Shown: positions 17,652 through 27,220, counted from the stretch's first letter. The stretch is DNA of 64,000 bases from Flavobacteriales bacterium UBA1494 (GCA_905182175.1 CAJJAT010000001.1:124001-188000), one strand, 5' to 3'. The notes: generated from the sequence alone by a model not told the origin. A program made the numbers and translations.

Positions 17652-18447
17652 CTACCTTGAAATCAACCGAAAATCGTGGAATAAACGATTAAAAACGCAC
17701 CTAAAGTCAGATTTTTACGATTTAGGTAATTTCATTAAAGGCAAAACGTCGCTAAACAGCATTGAATTGGACTTATTAGGCGATTTAAAAGGAAAGAAGG
17801 TCTTGCATTTACAATGTCATTTTGGACAAGATAGCATTTCATTAAGTCGACTTGGAGCTGAAGTTGTTGGAGTAGATTTATCTGATCAATCGATTAAAAA
17901 AGCACAAGAACTAGCCGCTGAATGCAACAGTAATGCTCGTTTTATTTGCTCTAACATTTATGATTTACCGCAACATTTAAATCAAAAATTCGACCTTGTT
18001 TTCACAAGTTACGGAACAATTTCATGGCTACGGGACCTTTCAAAATGGTCAGATGTTATAACCCATTTTTTAACCCAAAGCGGGAGATTTGTATTTGTAG
18101 AGTTTCATCCTATTGTTTGGATGTTCGATGACAATTTAGAAAAAATAGCTTATAATTATTTGAATAAAAAAGCGATAGTAGAATCGGAAGAAGGTAGCTA
18201 TGCAGACAGGAATGCAGATCTAAAGAACGAATACGTTTGTTGGAACCATGGATTAAGCGAAGTTATTTCGTCCCTTCAAAATTCAAACCTTCGATTGGAT
18301 ACTTTTCAGGAATACGATTATTCCCCCTATAATTTTGTATCACAAATGGAAGAATTTGAATCCAAAAGGTTTCGAATTAAACATTTTGGAGATAAAGTAC
18401 CACTTGTATATTCGTTAACTTGTTACAAAAACGTTAACACCGATTAA
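17626..18447 (+). CDS. Class I SAM-dependent methyltransferase
   Basis: 273 residues with a Rossmann-fold methyltransferase core. Motif I is KKVLHLQCHFGQDSISLSRLGAE, the acidic end of strand 2 is VVGVDLS, and motif IV is FDLVFTSYGTISWL. The residues after the core (YNFVSQMEEFESKRF) belong to a substrate-capping region. Related proteins are generally annotated as small-molecule methyltransferases; the substrate is unknown. The start at 17626 overlaps the end of the GNAT remnant. The next in-frame Met lies far into the fold, so this start is retained. It is followed by an independent LOG-family gene after 52 bases. Confidence 0.85.
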   Translation: MTSNLHPGNYLEINRKSWNKRLKTHLKSDFYDLGNFIKGKTSLNSIELDLLGDLKGKKVLHLQCHFGQDSISLSRLGAEVVGVDLSDQSIKKAQELAAECNSNARFICSNIYDLPQHLNQKFDLVFTSYGTISWLRDLSKWSDVITHFLTQSGRFVFVEFHPIVWMFDDNLEKIAYNYLNKKAIVESEEGSYADRNADLKNEYVCWNHGLSEVISSLQNSNLRLDTFQEYDYSPYNFVSQMEEFESKRFRIKHFGDKVPLVYSLTCYKNVNTD

Positions 18448-18499
18448 AAATACCAATCCCACGTATCAAAAACATATTTTCACCGAATAAATCTTTTTT

Positions 18500-19081
18500 A
18501 TGAAACGACTTTCTGTTTTTTGTGCCTCATCTGAAGGTAACGACCCAATTTATATGGAAAAAGCTTTTGCTGTTGGAGCTGCATTGGCAAAGAATAACAT
18601 TGGTTTAGTTTACGGCGGCGCATCCGTGGGCTGCATGGGCGCAGTAGCTAAAGGTGCCCTTTCTGAAGGTGGTGAAGTGATTGGAGTTCTACCACAGTTT
18701 CTAAACAAACGAGAAATTGCTGCATTTGGTTTAACCGAGCTAATTATGGTAGATTCAATGCACGAAAGAAAGCTAAAAATGAATCAGTTGAGCGATGGAA
18801 ACATTACCATACCCGGAGGTTTTGGAACATTTGAAGAATTATTTGAAATGGCAACTTGGGGACAACTTGGGTTGCATACTAACCCAACAGCTATTTTAAA
18901 TGTGAACGGTTATTACGATCACCTAATTGCTCAAATGCAACATATGACAAATGAAGGTTTATTGAAACAAGAGCACCTTAATACGCTTGTAATTGAAACC
19001 GATATTGAAATCTTATTGCAAAAAATGAGAGGCTATACGCCTCCGAAACTAGAACGTTGGTTAACTGAAAAAACGACTTAA
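18500..19081 (+). CDS. LOG family protein (TIGR00730 Rossmann-fold nucleotide 5'-monophosphate phosphoribohydrolase-like)
   Basis: 193 residues, the usual length of the LOG/TIGR00730 family. The signature PGGFGTFEELFE and the earlier YGGASVGCMGAVA and SMHERK motifs are intact. Family enzymes release bases or cytokinins from N6-modified adenosine monophosphates, or cleave nucleoside 5'-monophosphates, and are cytosolic. No partner gene such as an isopentenyltransferase lies nearby, so a cytokinin role is not implied. The region just downstream (19082-19888) is degraded coding sequence. Confidence 0.9.
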   Translation: MKRLSVFCASSEGNDPIYMEKAFAVGAALAKNNIGLVYGGASVGCMGAVAKGALSEGGEVIGVLPQFLNKREIAAFGLTELIMVDSMHERKLKMNQLSDGNITIPGGFGTFEELFEMATWGQLGLHTNPTAILNVNGYYDHLIAQMQHMTNEGLLKQEHLNTLVIETDIEILLQKMRGYTPPKLERWLTEKTT

Positions 19082-19888
19082 GGCGTTACTTACCGCCTAC
19101 TGCTTTACATTTATTTTTGTTTATTACCTGCACAATTTTCCGCCAACGGATATTTAATGGATAAATAACGAAAGAATACGCTTTGCCTCTATTGTTTTAT
19201 TGCTGTAAGGCGATTCGACAATCTCCGCATTCAACCTATCCAACAACCAAGGAAAGTAATCGTCAGAAGTACCCGAGAAAGGAGATTCCTTTTGCAGTAT
19301 TCGTTTTTAGGATCCCAAACAAAATTCAAGAAGCTACCAACAGATTGGAAGGAAGACAAAATCATTATCAAACGTCAAAATCTTGCCTTCAGCAATGTTA
19401 AGCTTAGAGATGCAGCAGTTACCTCAGACAGAGTTTCCATGAAAATGGCGGGAGACATACAATATAATGCCAAAGTATTTAAAGTTGCGCAAATTTATTG
19501 TGTGGAAAAATTACTTTCTAGAATACCTAAAATTGAGATGGACAAGGATGGTGACAGCACAGCAAAAGGTAAGATAGTAAAAGATGACGGTTGAATGAAA
19601 ATAATTTTTTGGAGACGACCAGAAAATGGCAGCAACCTTTAGAGTCAAATGCGAATGACAAAATTGAAGTCTTGGATAAAGAATTTAAAGAAGCAGAGTT
19701 GCAGGAGTTGATGATAGAGAAGACACAAAAACAATTAGCCTTACATTAGAGGTCAAGAATAAGAATTGTTTTAACCGTATTTTACGACACTTTGTTGCAT
19801 TACAAATTAATTAACAACAAGTAAACATCGGCTTAAGAACAGATATTGCAATTCCACCAATTTTTATCAACTTAGTATTCAATTAAAA
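19082..19888 (+). pseudogene. Decayed coding region of unrecognised family
   Basis: This 807-base stretch has no intact gene. The best coding-like part is 19292-19594, which reads in one frame as FLGSQTKFKKLPTDWKED ... AFSNVKLRDAAVTSDRVSM ... VAQIYCVEKLLSRIPKIEM. The same frame continues upstream to a hydrophobic LYIYFCLLPAQFSANGYL segment with a stop between them. Downstream, about 19605-19748, a second charged piece (ETTRKWQQPLESNANDK) ends in a stop. The pieces look like one or two former genes, the first possibly secreted. No family was recognised, so this is a low-confidence call based on residue composition and frame continuity. Confidence 0.4.
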
Positions 19889-20437
19889 ATGAATCATCCA
19901 TTATTTTCAAAAAGGCTTCAGTTCAGATTGATTAATTTGTCTGACGTAGAAAACATTCATGCGCTGCACTCGTTGCCCGAAACGGATGAATTTAATGCAC
20001 TAGGAGTTCCCGAAAATTTGGAAGAAACGAATGCAATTGTAGGGCCTTGGATTCTTGAGAATAAAAAAAGACACATTATCAACTATACCTTCGCTATTGA
20101 AGCGAAGATAAATCAAGATTTTATTGGTCTATTTGGATTTAAACTTGGTGCAGAGAAATATAAAAGAGCAGAAGTTTGGTTTAAAATACACTCCGACCAT
20201 TGGAATAAAGGGTATGCTACAGAAGCGTTAAAAACGATCATAGACTTTGGTTTTCAAACACTCCATTTGCATCGAATTCAGGCAGGTTGTGCTGTTCATA
20301 ATCTAGGCTCTATAAACGTTCTAGAAAAAGCAGGAATGACACAAGAGGGTCGGGGAAGACAAGTCTTACCGCTAAAATCTGGCTGGTCAGACAATTTTGA
20401 ATATTCAATTTTAGAGACCGATATTTTTAGTGTTTAA
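19889..20437 (+). CDS. GNAT family N-acetyltransferase (RimJ/RimL-like)
   Basis: 182 residues with a full GNAT fold. The start LFSKRLQFRLINLSDVENI is typical of RimJ/RimL-type members. The acetyl-CoA-binding loop is HWNKGYATEALKTIIDFGFQ, and the C-terminal part has the NLGSINVLEKAGMTQEG motif. It transfers an acetyl group from acetyl-CoA to an amine, such as a protein N-terminus or small molecule; the substrate is not known. Unlike the GNAT remnant at 17245-17651 it is intact, so that remnant may be an older relative rather than a broken copy. It is a single gene, convergent with the DLH-type hydrolase. Confidence 0.9.
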   Translation: MNHPLFSKRLQFRLINLSDVENIHALHSLPETDEFNALGVPENLEETNAIVGPWILENKKRHIINYTFAIEAKINQDFIGLFGFKLGAEKYKRAEVWFKIHSDHWNKGYATEALKTIIDFGFQTLHLHRIQAGCAVHNLGSINVLEKAGMTQEGRGRQVLPLKSGWSDNFEYSILETDIFSV

Positions 20438-20477
20438 TTCAAAAACCTTGACCAGTCAGCAAAAAAGGAATACTCTC

Positions 20478-21323
20478 CTATTTCAACCTTTTTCTCAAAT
20501 AGGCTAATGTTGCTGCGTTGGCTTTTTGAGCAGCCTCCTCAACATATTTTTCGCTACTTGGGTTAGCAAATGCATGATCTGCATCAAAAGCTAATACCTC
20601 TACTTCCCTTCCAGCTGTCTTCATATTCGATTGAAAAGTAGATACGACAGCAGCATTAATCCATTGATCTTTCTCAGGAAAAATAAATAGTACATCTGAA
20701 TTTAATTTCTTCAATCGATCAGCATCATCCACTGGCATTCCGTAATAAATAACACAAGCATCGGTTTTTGAACCAGCTAGTAAAGCAGTTTTTAGAGACC
20801 ATCCCCCGCCAAAGCACCACCCCGTTGTAGCTACTCGAGCACCTTCAGGCAGCGTTGCTAAAACACTTTTAATAATTGCATTAATTCTTTCTTCGTCTGC
20901 ACCTTTCATGTATTCCGTTGCTTTTTCTCTAGTAGTTGCCACATTTCCATCGTACAAATCCAAAGCAATTACAGTTGCATTACCTAAACTGTCGTGCAAC
21001 CTGTCTGCCTCAGAAATAATATGATTGTTTAATCCCCACCATTCATGCACTACAATTAGATAATTCGCTGAACCTTCCTTTCCAATTTTATAAATGTTAG
21101 CCGGCTTGCCATTTTCAACCTCAACAGTGGTCATAACACCCTTTGCATTTACTTCTAACACCAGCGGTTCGTCGTGCTTTTCTGCGAAACCATCTTCATT
21201 CACTAACGCAACAAACTCCTGTTGTTCCCCTTCCTTTTTTCCCTCTCCAACTTTTACCTGCTCTCCACAAGCTGTTGTAAAAATCACGATCAGCGCCAGT
21301 AGAGTATATGTTCCATTCTTCAT
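20478..21323 (-). CDS. Dienelactone hydrolase family lipoprotein
   Basis: 281 residues. The signal peptide ends in a lipobox (TTAC, Cys19), so it should be lipid-anchored facing the periplasm or surface. The alpha/beta-hydrolase core has the nucleophile elbow GWCFGGGW with Cys170, the Asp in FPEKDQW near 217 and the His in DADHAFANP near 253, giving the Cys-Asp-His triad of dienelactone hydrolases. DLH proper opens dienelactones in aromatic degradation, but no such pathway is present nearby and the export is unusual for that role, so the real substrate is open. The gene follows the peroxiredoxin on the same strand with 4 bases between them, suggesting one transcript. Confidence 0.9.
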   Translation of the reverse strand: MKNGTYTLLALIVIFTTACGEQVKVGEGKKEGEQQEFVALVNEDGFAEKHDEPLVLEVNAKGVMTTVEVENGKPANIYKIGKEGSANYLIVVHEWWGLNNHIISEADRLHDSLGNATVIALDLYDGNVATTREKATEYMKGADEERINAIIKSVLATLPEGARVATTGWCFGGGWSLKTALLAGSKTDACVIYYGMPVDDADRLKKLNSDVLFIFPEKDQWINAAVVSTFQSNMKTAGREVEVLAFDADHAFANPSSEKYVEEAAQKANAATLAYLRKRLK

Positions 21324-21327
21324 TTTC

Positions 21328-21786
21328 TTATTTTTTATTTATAAATTCTCTAATTGCATCTACATGTCCTTCACCTTCAAATATTGAGTTGTAAACAAAC
21401 TCAATTACTCCTCTTTCATCCATTAAAAAAGTCTTCCTTGAGGGAATTAATCCCATAAATGAGGCTGCTCCAAACTGCTTGCGAACCTTTCCTCCTTGAT
21501 CGCTCAACAAGGTAAAGTTCAAATTATGATTGGCTACAAATTTTTGATGTGCAGCAGGGCTATCTCCACTTATACCAATGACTTCATACCCCAATTTGGT
21601 CAATTCGCTTTGCCAATCCCTGAAGCTACAAGCCTGAGCAGTACAAACTTTTGTATCATCTTTTGGATAAAAATAGATGACTCTTTTTTTCTGATCAGAC
21701 GGTGAAATGGCAACTTTCTCATTCCTATGATTCAACAATGAAAATGACTGTATGGTGTCTCCTACTCCAAATTCTTTCTTTGCCAT
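21328..21786 (-). CDS. Thioredoxin-dependent peroxiredoxin, Bcp/PrxQ type
   Basis: 152 residues, the normal length of Bcp. The peroxidatic Cys48 and resolving Cys53 lie in the DDTKVCTAQACSFRD motif, five residues apart as in Bcp/PrxQ proteins, which reduce hydroperoxides with thioredoxin in the cytoplasm. The usual TPGCT reads TKVCT, a mild variation next to the active Cys. No signal peptide. It is immediately upstream of the DLH-type lipoprotein gene and divergent from the 921-residue secreted protein, with about 36 bases between the two start codons. Confidence 0.93.
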   Translation of the reverse strand: MAKKEFGVGDTIQSFSLLNHRNEKVAISPSDQKKRVIYFYPKDDTKVCTAQACSFRDWQSELTKLGYEVIGISGDSPAAHQKFVANHNLNFTLLSDQGGKVRKQFGAASFMGLIPSRKTFLMDERGVIEFVYNSIFEGEGHVDAIREFINKK

Positions 21787-21822
21787 TTTGTATTTTCTAC
21801 AAAGAACCTCATTTTTACAGTT

Positions 21823-24588
21823 ATGTTTCGACTTATAGCCTCTATTCTCTTTCTTCTATGCTTTGCTAATGCAAAAGCACAACGCTTTGGAGGTTTTAAA
21901 CCAAGCAAGCAGTGGAATCAACTAAAAAATGAGAATTACAGTTTACTTTACTCCACTGAATTAGAGAAAACTGCAAAAAAAGTAGCAGCTATCCTATCTC
22001 GAATGAACGCCATTGATGTTAACATTGGAGACAAGCGAAGAAACATTTCTATTATTTTACAAAACTCAACAACACAAGCCAATGGTTACGTCGGTTTAGC
22101 TCCTTTTGTATCTGAATTTTTCTTAACGCCTTATCCAGACCATAATGCGATAGGAACACTCCCTTGGCACTATACCCTAGCCATTCACGAATACCAGCAT
22201 GTTTTACAGTATTCAAATTCGTATTATGGTGTTTCTAAAATTGCCCACAAAATTGGTGGAGAATTTCTGTGGGGAGGTTTTCAGGCAGTAGCTATCCCAA
22301 ATTGGTTTTTCGAAGGCAATGCAGTGCAGGCAGAAACGCAATATACAAGACAAGGTCGTGGCCGAATTCCTTCCTTTTTTAACGGTTACCGTTCATTTAC
22401 TTTGGAGCATAAAATTCCGAGTTATGACAAGGCTAGAAATGGCTCGATTCAAGATTTTGTGCCTAGCCATTATCCATTAGGTTATTTAATGGTGAAATAC
22501 GGCAGAGAAAAGTACGGTGCAGAATACTGGACCAACGTATTGAGAAATTCTTCCTCCTATAAAGGTATCATCTACCCTTTCTCAAGAGCACTTAAAAAAG
22601 AAGGTGGAGAACATTCGAGAAAGATGTATGCAGGCATGATCGATGAATTCTCGAAAGAATGGAACCAAAGAGACCATGAGGTTGGGGAGTTAATGTATGT
22701 TCCTAAAAAAGAAGAGGTGTTAAATTTTTCTTTCCCTACAATTGATCAAGATGGCAGTCTCTTTTTTATTCAAAGCTCGTATGATAAAGCAAGTGCTTTT
22801 TACAGCGTAAAAAACGGGACGAAAGAGAAATTGCGAATGGCAGGGATTCGATCCAACAATTACTTTGATGTTTACGAAGGAAAAATACTTTCCACCCAAA
22901 CTTATGTTGACAAAAGGTGGGGGTGGATTGACTATGAAGACATTATAATCTACGATTCAAATTCGAAAAATTTTAGAAAACTTACTACGGAAGGAAAATA
23001 TTTTCATCCAGCATTCTCAGTTGGCGGTGAAGAAATTATAGCCCAATGTGCTCATCCAAATGGAACGTATGAAGTACATATTTTGGAAACCTCAACGGGC
23101 AACCTAATTAAAAAGGTTCACAATCCAAAAAACTTATACATATCTAATCTTCAACACTTTAATTCGAATGAATACATTGGAACTGCGAGAGATAAAAAAG
23201 GACAAATGGCCATTGTTAAGGTCTTAGCGAACGGAACTATTGCCGCAGTTTCTCCTTGGACCTATCACATTATTGGAAGAGCAACTTCGCACAATGGGGT
23301 ACTCTATTTCCAATCTAGTTTTGATGGAGTAGATAATTTGTATTCCATAAATAACAATACCATTACGCAACTTAGTCAGCACGGTTCCGGACGTTATTCC
23401 CCGATTGTGAATGCCAAAAACGGGAATTTATATTTTACTCAATTTAGCACAAATGGCATGCTTTTGAAAAAAGTAGCGCTAAACGAACTTTCACCTGTTC
23501 GTGTATTAAAGGAATTTCCTTCATTGACTTCTCTAGACTTCTACAACAGTGAGTTTATTTTAAATTCGGAGAAAATCGAAGTAACAGAAAGTCTTGATTC
23601 TTCAGAAATTTCAGAATATGCAAATTCAAAAGACCTGATTAACATCCATTCTTGGGTTCCTGATATAAGTAGAACAGATATTGGAATAGACATAACTTCT
23701 GAAAACGTTTTAAATACGTTGGATGTTTCTGCCGGATATTCCTACAACTTAAATGAAAATCAAGGAGGTGTTAACATTAGGGCTATTTACAGCCAGTATT
23801 ATTTGCATTTCAATGCTTTTGCTGCAAACAGACAACGGAGTATTTCGGTGCGATCTGGTACTGTTAGTTTTAATGAATTTAGAACAGGATTGGGACTTTC
23901 CTTGCCGTTAAACTTTTCAACCAACACCTTCCAAAGAAATTTAAGACTTTCGTCGGGCTATAATTTTATCAGCACTAACTCTTCCGAAATAGCAACTCAA
24001 GATTTTCATATTGTAAACTCTACTTTCAACTACTCCCAAATCAAATTAAAAGCAAGAAAGAACATTTTTAGCAAGTTGGGATTTAACTCCACCATCTCAG
24101 ATCAGCGAGCATTTAACGCAAAAAACTATCAATTCTTAGCTAAGAATACAATTTCGTTACCCGCACTTTTTAAAAACGACAACTTTGTAGTTGAAGCAGA
24201 CGCCCAATTTACAGGAAGTTCTACCAATTACAGATATACCAATCGGTTCGAATATTCTAGAGGGTTTAATGGTATTAGGGCAGACAAGTTGTATAAGCTA
24301 AGTGCCAACTATCACTTCCCGATAGCTTACCCTGACAAAGGCACTCTTGGAGTAATCTATTTTTTACGAATAAGGGGTAATTTTTTCTATGACCACACTT
24401 CAGCAAGCTCTGAAAGCATTAACTTAAGCAGTGTTGGTGCAGAACTGATTTTCGATACTAGACTGTTGCGTTTATTATCAGCCTCCATCGGATTGCGTTA
24501 CACATCATTACTTTCAGAGAAGTCATTTAGTCGAAATGAGGGAAAAGCGGGCGTATTTGAGGTATTTATTCCCGTTACTCGGTTTTAA
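21823..24588 (+). CDS. Secreted HExxH (gluzincin-like) protein with TolB-like propeller and C-terminal barrel
   Basis: 921 residues with a signal peptide (ending near AKAQ). The N-terminal ~250 residues carry a zinc-protease-like motif: HEYQH at residues 122-126 and, 38 residues on, WFFEGNAVQ with Glu164, the arrangement of gluzincins (HExxH ... WxxEGxA). Residues about 300-570 read as beta-propeller blades (DGSLFFIQSSYD, GVLYFQSSFDGVDNLYSI). The last ~300 residues are amphipathic strands resembling an outer membrane barrel. Proteins like this are usually just called TolB-like. A surface metallopeptidase is inferred from the motifs. It stands alone, convergent with the DUF6438 lipoprotein gene. 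Confidence 0.8.
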   Translation: MFRLIASILFLLCFANAKAQRFGGFKPSKQWNQLKNENYSLLYSTELEKTAKKVAAILSRMNAIDVNIGDKRRNISIILQNSTTQANGYVGLAPFVSEFFLTPYPDHNAIGTLPWHYTLAIHEYQHVLQYSNSYYGVSKIAHKIGGEFLWGGFQAVAIPNWFFEGNAVQAETQYTRQGRGRIPSFFNGYRSFTLEHKIPSYDKARNGSIQDFVPSHYPLGYLMVKYGREKYGAEYWTNVLRNSSSYKGIIYPFSRALKKEGGEHSRKMYAGMIDEFSKEWNQRDHEVGELMYVPKKEEVLNFSFPTIDQDGSLFFIQSSYDKASAFYSVKNGTKEKLRMAGIRSNNYFDVYEGKILSTQTYVDKRWGWIDYEDIIIYDSNSKNFRKLTTEGKYFHPAFSVGGEEIIAQCAHPNGTYEVHILETSTGNLIKKVHNPKNLYISNLQHFNSNEYIGTARDKKGQMAIVKVLANGTIAAVSPWTYHIIGRATSHNGVLYFQSSFDGVDNLYSINNNTITQLSQHGSGRYSPIVNAKNGNLYFTQFSTNGMLLKKVALNELSPVRVLKEFPSLTSLDFYNSEFILNSEKIEVTESLDSSEISEYANSKDLINIHSWVPDISRTDIGIDITSENVLNTLDVSAGYSYNLNENQGGVNIRAIYSQYYLHFNAFAANRQRSISVRSGTVSFNEFRTGLGLSLPLNFSTNTFQRNLRLSSGYNFISTNSSEIATQDFHIVNSTFNYSQIKLKARKNIFSKLGFNSTISDQRAFNAKNYQFLAKNTISLPALFKNDNFVVEADAQFTGSSTNYRYTNRFEYSRGFNGIRADKLYKLSANYHFPIAYPDKGTLGVIYFLRIRGNFFYDHTSASSESINLSSVGAELIFDTRLLRLLSASIGLRYTSLLSEKSFSRNEGKAGVFEVFIPVTRF

Positions 24589-24611
24589 AATTCTAGCGCA
24601 AAGAGCACTTT

Positions 24612-25223
24612 TTATTTCGTCTCCATCTCATTCCACTCTAACTCGTTAAACAAATTATCGAAATACTGCTCAAATCCTCTTAACGTTTCAGGACCATTAA
24701 ATCTGTTCACTACCGTTTTCATTCCTTCAGCATTTTTCACACTTGTTATGGTGGAAGGTAAATCTGTAATTGCTTGCTTGTCGTAAACATTATTCAACTC
24801 AAAAAAACCGTAAGTCCCAGCTTCCGTTATCAACTTCTCAATTACTTCAGGAGATATTGTTGATTCAAACCGTCCTTCTCTTGGCGTAAATTTCTTTCCA
24901 AAGTATTCTACTCTTCCTCCTTCAAAAACAGTTAATGTGTATATTGGACAGCGGCCAAAACAAGCTGTTCGTTGAATTCGCGCTGCAGCATTGCTGGGTA
25001 TTTCTTTCGAAACCATGTTGTAGTAATCTTCTCCCTCGTTTGGTAATTTCTCATTTTTCATTTGCTCTACTATGGCAGCCTCACGCTCAGTATCAGTCAT
25101 TTCTTGCTTTTCCGCTTGCGTCGCTTCTGTTTTCGCTTCTTCCTTTTTCGCCATGACTTCTTTTTTACCCTTGCAGGCATTTAAAGCTAATACAATGGTG
25201 AATAAGTATATGATCGTTTTCAT
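24612..25223 (-). CDS. DUF6438-like lipoprotein
   Basis: The start at 25223 gives the signal peptide MKTIIYLFTIVLALNAC with lipobox LNAC (Cys17); an upstream in-frame ATG (25244) would add seven non-conserved residues. After a charged low-complexity linker (residues about 20-60), the C-terminal ~140 residues contain RTACFGRCPIYTLTVFEGG and VEYFGKKFTPREG, matching the DUF6438 family, which is of unknown function and common in Bacteroidota. The CxxxC pair in CFGRC is conserved there. It is monocistronic. The DLH-type hydrolase and this gene are both envelope lipoproteins, but no functional link is visible. Confidence 0.82.
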   Translation of the reverse strand: MKTIIYLFTIVLALNACKGKKEVMAKKEEAKTEATQAEKQEMTDTEREAAIVEQMKNEKLPNEGEDYYNMVSKEIPSNAAARIQRTACFGRCPIYTLTVFEGGRVEYFGKKFTPREGRFESTISPEVIEKLITEAGTYGFFELNNVYDKQAITDLPSTITSVKNAEGMKTVVNRFNGPETLRGFEQYFDNLFNELEWNEMETK

Positions 25224-25244
25224 AGTTGTCCGTTTTTGTCTCAT

Positions 25245-25252
25245 TAGATTTG
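25245..25252 (+). promoter_or_regulatory. Candidate Bacteroidota -7 promoter element
   Basis: TAGATTTG fits the Bacteroidota sigma-ABfr -7 consensus TAnnTTTG. It lies 19 bases before the GTG start of the methyltransferase gene at 25272. A TTG at 25226-25228 could serve as the -33 element, but the spacing of 16 is shorter than usual. Prediction from consensus only. Confidence 0.35.
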
Positions 25253-25271
25253 CAATGATAATTCCAAATTA

Positions 25272-26156
25272 GTGAAAGACATCGAAAATTTTAAAAATAC
25301 CTCTTGGGAAGAGCAACAAAAGGCAATTGTATCTTACTACCAAGAGTGCGATAATGCATATCGCGATGCTTGGGGAATGGACAAAAACATGCAGCTTAAC
25401 CTTGGCATTTGGAACAGCAGCACTAAGAAATTGAGCGAGGCGCTTGTTAATTTAAACAACGAAATGCTGACCTTACTTCAACTTGGTAAGGCAGACCATG
25501 TTTTGGACGCTGGCTGCGGGGTTGGTGGTACTTTAATACATTTTGCGAAAGCCATTGGTTGCACCGGAATTGGAATTACCCTCACTCCACATCAAGCAGA
25601 AAAAGCAACTAAAAATGCAAAGAAAGCCGGCGTAAGTCATTTGCTGCGTTTTGAAGTCATGGATTACACCAATACTTCATTTGAGAGTGAGCAATTTACT
25701 GCCATTACAGGAATTGAAAGTATTTGCTATGCAGAGCCAAAAATGGCCTTTTTAAAAGAGGCAAAGCGCCTGTTAAAACCCGGAGGTAAAATTGCTTTGG
25801 CGGAGAATTTACAAGGGAAGGATGACCTAACTAAAAAAGAGATCAGATCCGTGTACACTGACGCCTTTAATGGTTGTCAAGTAATTAACCTAGATACTGA
25901 AAAACAATATAGAAACAATTTAAAAGCATTGGGCTTTTACAATATTCAATGCATCGATGAAACTGTCAGAATTCGACCAAGTATTGTACGTCTAAGAAAG
26001 TTCTACTACCCTGCTGTTGCCTACAATTTTGCGCATCGAATAATTGGAAAACGTTTTTCTAAAACGCAAGAGGCAAATACAAAAATGTGTTACCACTTAC
26101 TAAGCAGTTTAGATGCAGGTCTATGGAAATACGGACTAATTTTAGCCACAAAATGA
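25272..26156 (+). CDS. SAM-dependent methyltransferase (cyclopropane-synthase/tocopherol-methyltransferase-like)
   Basis: 294 residues, GTG start. The class I core has motif I VLDAGCGVGGTLIHFAK, GIGITLTPHQAEKA, and FTAITGIESICYA followed by LKPGGKIALAEN. The N-terminal helix with YYQECDNAYRDAWG and the LGIW turn are typical of methyltransferases acting on large hydrophobic acceptors such as tocopherols, sterols or polyketides. The true acceptor is unknown. Its stop overlaps the start of the CoA-transferase gene (ATGA), so the two are coupled, which suggests a shared substrate such as an acyl-CoA-linked compound; that link is only inference from position. Confidence 0.87.
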   Translation: MKDIENFKNTSWEEQQKAIVSYYQECDNAYRDAWGMDKNMQLNLGIWNSSTKKLSEALVNLNNEMLTLLQLGKADHVLDAGCGVGGTLIHFAKAIGCTGIGITLTPHQAEKATKNAKKAGVSHLLRFEVMDYTNTSFESEQFTAITGIESICYAEPKMAFLKEAKRLLKPGGKIALAENLQGKDDLTKKEIRSVYTDAFNGCQVINLDTEKQYRNNLKALGFYNIQCIDETVRIRPSIVRLRKFYYPAVAYNFAHRIIGKRFSKTQEANTKMCYHLLSSLDAGLWKYGLILATK

Positions 26157-27220
26157 AACCATTTGAACACTTAAAGATTGTTGAGTTAGCCAGCGTTCTT
26201 GCAGGGCCATCAGTCGGTTTATTTTTTGCCGAATTAGGTGCAAAAGTGCTAAAAATAGAAAATAAAAAAGCCGGTGGTGATGTCACTCGAAGTTGGAAGT
26301 TGGCAAGCGAAGATCAAGACCATCCATTTTCTGCTTATTACAGCAGTGTAAATTGGGGCAAAGAAAGTTGGATGCTCGATTTAAAAGATACAGCCGAAAG
26401 AGAAAAGTTAACTTACGAATTAGCACATGCAGATGTTATCATCGCTAACTTTAAACCTGGAGATGCTGAACAGTTGCAGTTGGATTTCCAAAGCATTAAA
26501 AAGATAAACCCAATCGCTATTTACGGCGAAATAACAGGTTTTGGATCAGAGAAAAGAACAGCATACGATGTTGTTCTTCAAGCTGAAAGCGGTTTTTTGA
26601 GCATGAACGGAACCTCAGATGGAGAATTATGTAAAATGCCTGTTGCCCTAATTGATATTTTAGCAGCGCATCACTTAAAAGAAGGATTGCTGCTTGCTTT
26701 ACTAGAACATCAAAAAACACCAAAGTCTATTAAAGTCTCTGTTTCCTTGTATGACGCTGCACTAGCTTCGTTGGCAAACCAAGCGACAAATTGGTTAATG
26801 GGCAAGCACGTTGCTCAACCTATGGGAACGTTGCACCCTAACATTGCGCCTTATGGTGAATTGTTTACTTGTGCCGATAAGAAGCAAATAGTTTTAGCCA
26901 TTGGCAGTAACGATCAATTTAGCAAACTATGCGAAGTCCTAAAGTCTAGCGAGTTATCTTCAGATAAAAGATACCTTTCGAATCAAGCAAGAGTGCTAAA
27001 CAGAATAATTTTGGCTGAGAGTTTGGCTGCTGTTATTTCAAAATTTAAGCGAGAGGAGCTCATTCAATTGTTAATTTCTCAACAAGTTCCTGCAGGAGCG
27101 GTTCGGAATATGGAGGAAGTATTTGAAACTCCCCAATCTCAAAATCGTCTAATTCACTCTAAAAAGGAAGGAAGAGAAATGATAAGTGTGAAGGGCAATG
27201 CTTTCGAGATTTCGTATTAG
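26153..27220 (+). CDS. CaiB/BaiF family (class III) CoA-transferase
   Basis: The start at 26153 (ATG overlapping the previous stop) places MKPFEHLKIVELASVLAGPSVG at the N-terminus, the canonical start of class III CoA-transferases. Other features are FFAELGAKVLKIE, DVIIANFKPG and the acyl-site region AYDVVLQAESGFLSMNG followed by ALIDIL, whose Asp matches the catalytic Asp position. At 355 residues the length is slightly short of the usual ~390-400. The enzyme moves CoA between carboxylic acids in the cytoplasm; donors are not predictable. It is coupled to the upstream methyltransferase. Confidence 0.88.
   Translation: MKPFEHLKIVELASVLAGPSVGLFFAELGAKVLKIENKKAGGDVTRSWKLASEDQDHPFSAYYSSVNWGKESWMLDLKDTAEREKLTYELAHADVIIANFKPGDAEQLQLDFQSIKKINPIAIYGEITGFGSEKRTAYDVVLQAESGFLSMNGTSDGELCKMPVALIDILAAHHLKEGLLLALLEHQKTPKSIKVSVSLYDAALASLANQATNWLMGKHVAQPMGTLHPNIAPYGELFTCADKKQIVLAIGSNDQFSKLCEVLKSSELSSDKRYLSNQARVLNRIILAESLAAVISKFKREELIQLLISQQVPAGAVRNMEEVFETPQSQNRLIHSKKEGREMISVKGNAFEISY

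Noticed and set aside
18500-19081. Cytokinin-activating LOG enzyme
   Set aside because: The family name covers many generic nucleotide hydrolases and there is no isopentenyltransferase partner.
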